This document shows positions 60,234-64,000 of a stretch of 64,000 nucleotides of DNA, piece by piece. Origin of the DNA: Entoloma clypeatum (Eukaryota > Basidiomycota > Agaricomycetes > Agaricales > Entolomataceae); assembly GCA_963565915.1 (NCBI GenBank), contig OY751491.1, positions 310,001 to 374,000 of the forward strand, in the 5' to 3' direction. Below the pieces are notes generated by a model that worked only from the letters and a program-made list of their open reading frames with translations, searched no databases and was not told the origin of the DNA. Position numbers and translations under genes: made by a program. Every line of letters begins with the position of its first letter. The stretch's first letter is position 1.

Positions 60234-63200
60234 TCAACCTACACTGTGTTGTAATTTACAGTCCAGCAAAGGCATACAGTGTATGGTAAATTACAGAAGC
60301 AGCGAATTCGCTACAACACCAGCGAATTTACCCAGCGAACGGCGAAATAATAATGTCACCGGCGAAGAAAAAATGTCGCCAGCGACAACATCCAACAGAT
60401 TGGCAAATAATTCACTGGCAAAAGACACCACGGCGAAAAACCAGCGAAGGACCGGCGACAAACCAGCGACATGGCAACAGGCCATCGGCAAATTGATGAC
60501 CCATCGGCGAAAGCGAGCCTTGAGTGCCAACAGCACTGCAAATGAAAAGAATGATGCTACCGACAGAGCAGCGAATAATTCACCGGCGAGAGACACCACA
60601 GCAAAAAACCATCAAAAGACCGGCGACAGACCGGCGACAGGCCATCAGTGAAAGCAAGCCTTTAATCCATGCTGATGTAATGGTTTTTTACCATTTTTGA
60701 TGCTTATGACCAGTTTGTGCTGCTCATGACTGATTGAATAAAAATCCATGTATATATTCTGAGCTTTTCAGCATGTGTCCTCCTCATTGCACAGTCAGTA
60801 ATGGGTGGATGTGTGGGTTCAATGTTGCATGATGCGCGACACACACACATCACACATGTCAAATACATATAAACAAATCTCCAAAAATATCGCACATCCT
60901 CCTCATTATCTCTACACAGGAACAAGTAAACTTTTCTACTATATCAGTTAGGTAGGGGAGCATGTTGTATCATCAAGTATGTATTTATTTTATCAAATTC
61001 CGCCACAGATTCCAAGTTATAGAGGTCCCATGGTCTGAACCAAATAATAGTAAACAATACACCAAAGACATCGCGCAGGCATGCACGGTGCCTTCCTCAT
61101 GATTTAATAATAGTTTGAAGTAATAGGACTCATGACTGCATATGTATTCACCTTGTGACACACTTTGTATAATTTTTAGAAGTCCAGATATGATAGAAAT
61201 AATCAAATGTGCAGATTTGAGGAAAAGTGTCATATCTCCCTAAGGAATGAACCGAATTTGAAAAATGAAGGTGTTCTGAGATCCCCTGAATGTGGAGAAT
61301 CCAAAGGTGAAATAAAAGATTTTGGTCAAATTTTCGACCTATTTTCCTCATATTCACCTTATCAAGTCCTTGAACTTTAGTTGAATGGTCTGAGGAGGTT
61401 TACATACAATGTTTCAATGGTATACAAACAGTACACGTAGACTAAAGTGGTTGTGGAAAGGGGAAAGGAGGAAAACATTGGTTTTGGTGTTTGGAGTAAC
61501 CCATGATGCACTGTTGCATCACGATTTTGCCTGTGTTTTGATCTCTCATTTCAGAATACAGATTCTCTATCATACATAGCTTGAGTATCTAACTGTATAT
61601 ATACTTTTCATGAGTTCATAGGCATCTATCCATTAGTTAACAAGCATATTTGTGGCCCATCAAGTGGAAAATGTAGAAAACATGATTTCGTTCCCAACAC
61701 TGTCATTGTTATGCACGTGGGATTCTGAGACATATTTTGGACAAAGTCTTATCTCCAGTCTTCCACATGGCATGGATTCTCTTGGAACTTTTTGTATCAA
61801 GTAGATGTACATCTGATACACCCTATACAACCATCTATAGATTTATTGACCATACAATAATAATGCCAGATGATGAATACATAGACATTTTTGATGTGCA
61901 AGTTGTCTGATACTTTTTAACACCTATCTATACATCACACCATTTACTATTGATGCGTTGAGACCTACTCACACTAGAGAATAGCCATACACAGGTGCCC
62001 AGATTGCACCGCAGGCATAAAATGATGATCTGTGCCAAAGATGAGGACATACATTTCAGCTTTTTTCACCATGTTCTATCTCTACATGGTATCCGCATAT
62101 CTTTATTCATATCCTCACATAATCAGGAATGAACCTCCAGATGGTTCTGTGGTGGGGAGAGACTTTCTACGGTGTATTAGAACAAATATACTGGTAAGCT
62201 TCACTTTCAACTGTGCTACAGCTTTGCTGGCACTGCACACATGCCCTAGATAACCGTTGAGATGGTGACTCATTGACCAGCAAAAGAACATTGTCGCCAC
62301 AGCCAGTTTTTTGCTGTGGTGTCTTTTGCCAGTGAATTATTTGCTGATTTGTTATTAGCATTGTTTTCTATTATTTGGTTCAGACCATAGGACCTCTATA
62401 ACTTTAAATCTGTGGCTAATTTTCTTAAAATAAATACATACTTGATGATACAACATGCTCCCCTACTCATCTGATATAGTAGCAAACATTGCTTGTTCCT
62501 GTGTAGATATAATGAGGAGATGTGCAATATCTTTCGACATTTGTTTACATGTATTTGACATGTTTGAGGGGTGTGTGTTGCACATCATCCAACATTCGCC
62601 GGTTTTTTGCCGGTTTTGTGCCATGGTGTCTGTCACCAGTGAATTATTCGCTGATCTGTCATTAGCATTGTTCTTTGTATATGGAGTGTGGCCGACACTC
62701 AAGGCTTGCTTTCGCTGATGGGTCATCAATTCGCCGATGGCCTGGTGCCGTGTTGCCGGTCTTTTGCCAGTTTTTCACCAGTTTTTGGCTGTGGTGTCTT
62801 TCGCCAGTGAATTATTCGCTGATCTGTCGTTAAGATTGTTCTTTGTATATGGAGTGTTGCCGACACTCAAGGCTTGCTGCTGCCGATGGGTCATCAATTC
62901 GCCGATGGTCTGTCGCCGTCTCGCCGGTTTGTCGCCGGTCTTTGGCCAGTTTTTCGCCGTAGGATCTTTCGCCAGTCAATGATATGCCGATCTGTTGTTA
63001 GCATCATTATTTTAATTTGCAGTGTTGCCGGCCCTCAAGACTTGGTTTCGCCGGTGGCCCATTTATTTGCCGATGGCCTGTCTCCGGTTTGTCGCCGGTT
63101 TGTCGCCGGTCTTTCACTCGTTTTTCACTGTAGCATCTTTCGCCGGTGAATGATATGCTGATCTGTCATTAGCATCGTTCTTTTAATTTGCAGTGTCGCC

Positions 63201-63656
63201 GGCCCTCAAGACTTGGTTTCGCCGGTGGCCCATTTATTCGCCGATGGCCTGTTGCCAGTTTGTGGCCGGTCTTTTGCCGGTTTTTTGCTGTGGTGTCTCT
63301 CGCCAGTGAATTATTCGCTGCTCTGTCGTTAGCATCGTTCTTTTCATTTGCAGTGTTGCCGGCACTCAAGGCTTGCTTTCGCCGATGGGTCATCAATTTG
63401 CCGATGGCCTGTTGCCGTGTTGCCGGTTTGTTGCCGGTCCTTCGCTGGTTTTTCGCCGTGGTGTCTTTTACCGGTGAATTATTTGCCGATCTGTTGAATG
63501 TTGTCGCTGGCGACATTTTTTCTTCGCCGGTGACATTATTATTTCGCCGTTCGCCGTGGTAAATTTGCTGGTGCTGTAGCGAATTCACTGCTTCCATAAT
63601 TTACCATACACTGTATGTCTTCGCTGGACCGTAAATTACAATACAATGTAGGTTGA
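60234..63656. mobile_element. Foldback-type element, 3.4 kb, with long inverted arms
   Basis: The left arm (60234-61065) and right arm (62340-63656) are inverted copies, starting TCAACCTACA at each end. Matching landmarks: TACAGTGTATGGTAAATTA, GAATTCGCTAC, AATAATAATGTCACCGGCGAAG, GCATGTTGTATCATCAAG and GACCTCTATAACTT. The right arm is longer because it carries five ~160-171-bp tandem units (about 62600-63500) against about two on the left (60340-60650). The 1.3-kb centre has no coding region I recognise. Long inverted arms with internal tandem repeats are the hallmark of foldback transposons. No clean target duplication; GTAG/GTAT at the edges is ambiguous. Confidence 0.78.
62600..63500 (+). 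repeat. Tandem ~165-bp repeats in the right foldback arm
   Basis: Units start at about 62691, 62859, 63027, 63198 and 63358 with GCCGRCMCTCAAG; spacings are 168, 168, 171 and 160. Each contains TTCGCCGATGG, GCCGGT-rich stretches, TTCGCC, GTGAATTATTCGC and CTGTCGTTAGCAT. A further partial unit lies near 62295-62370. Confidence 0.75.
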
Positions 63657-64000
63657 GTATGTGAGCATCATATAGCATTATACCCTGATAGTGCTGTACT
63701 GGAGCAGCACCATAGTGTACCATAACATTGGAGTATAAGAGTACCATAGTCTTATATTGGTATAGCTCCATAATTCTGCCTGTGTGAACAACACAATAGA
63801 AGACAACCCACCACAGGACACAGTGAAACATATGGTTGATGTTACTCATGATAACTCCAAAGAATAACAAGTCAAATGTAATATTATATTAGAGTTTGGA
63901 ATATGATTTGAGAGCATAGAATGTTTCTTTATTGAAGTACTTGTTGAGCCAGAATTCAGTACCATATACAAGGCTGTTGGTCTTGGCAAGTCGACGATCA
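63657..64000. other. Right edge, no gene recognised
   Basis: Low-complexity A/T-rich sequence. The block TAGCATTATACC...AGTGCTGTACTGGAGCAGC (63676-63715) resembles TAGCATCAAACT...AGTGCTGTAGTGGGGTAGC left of the foldback element (60179-60215) in direct orientation. Confidence 0.35.

Noticed and set aside
62600..63500. Regular repeats that might suggest a CRISPR-like array
   Set aside because: Units are ~165 bp, directly adjacent and without unique spacers, in a eukaryotic foldback element.

Overview
The window reads as nuclear DNA of a mushroom-forming basidiomycete (Agaricomycetes). Genes carry many short introns of about 50 bp. Conserved fungal proteins are present (CFT1/CPSF160, SEH1, NADP-glutamate dehydrogenase), and the transposon families are typical of Agaricomycetes (Plavaka, chromovirus Gypsy, hAT, PIF/Harbinger). 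All reading was done by eye; gene models were checked by carrying the reading frame across every splice junction.

Layout. 1-2.8 kb: decayed Plavaka transposase ending in a perfect 24-bp hairpin. 3.5-6.0 kb: heavily disabled cytosolic Hsp70 copy. 6.8-7.1 kb: a 34-residue, seven-cysteine metallothionein in three small exons. 7.7-9.5 kb: a nucleotidyltransferase-fold protein and a secreted DUF5648-like protein. 10.6-12.2 kb: a dispersed repeat carrying two independent hAT-type insertions, each with a perfect 8-bp target duplication; an almost uninterrupted copy lies at 24.7-25.0 kb and shows both empty sites. 12.5-23.6 kb: an uncharacterised basidiomycete gene and an integrase-core gene. The latter is split at an exon/intron border by a complete 7,112-bp Gypsy element with 475-bp LTRs in which I see no difference. 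23.7-24.7 kb: a BTB protein.

26-58 kb is mostly host genes: two paralogous rhodopsin-like membrane proteins (26.3 and 53.2 kb), a 1,273-aa disordered protein sharing a divergent intergenic region with CFT1, a DUF6914-like protein, a short-chain dehydrogenase, a cysteine-rich secreted protein, NADP-GDH with paired GATA boxes upstream, an auxin-efflux-carrier-type transporter divergent from SEH1, a kinase-like protein, and a protein with KEGY/GR repeats. 59-64 kb: a dead Harbinger transposase, then a 3.4-kb foldback element with long inverted arms that contain ~165-bp tandem repeats.

The most unusual system is the Gypsy element. It has Gag, a canonical A_AAA_AAA slippery site, Pol in the -1 frame, a self-priming PBS complementary to its own predicted RNA 5' end, and a central copy of its polypurine tract. 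Between pol and the 3' LTR it carries an intron-containing gene on the opposite strand that encodes a coiled-coil protein with a Zn(II)2Cys6-type cysteine pattern. The LTR holds 20 copies of TCGGA and none of its complement. CGG is the triplet such proteins usually bind, so the element may carry its own sequence-specific regulator or anti-silencing factor.
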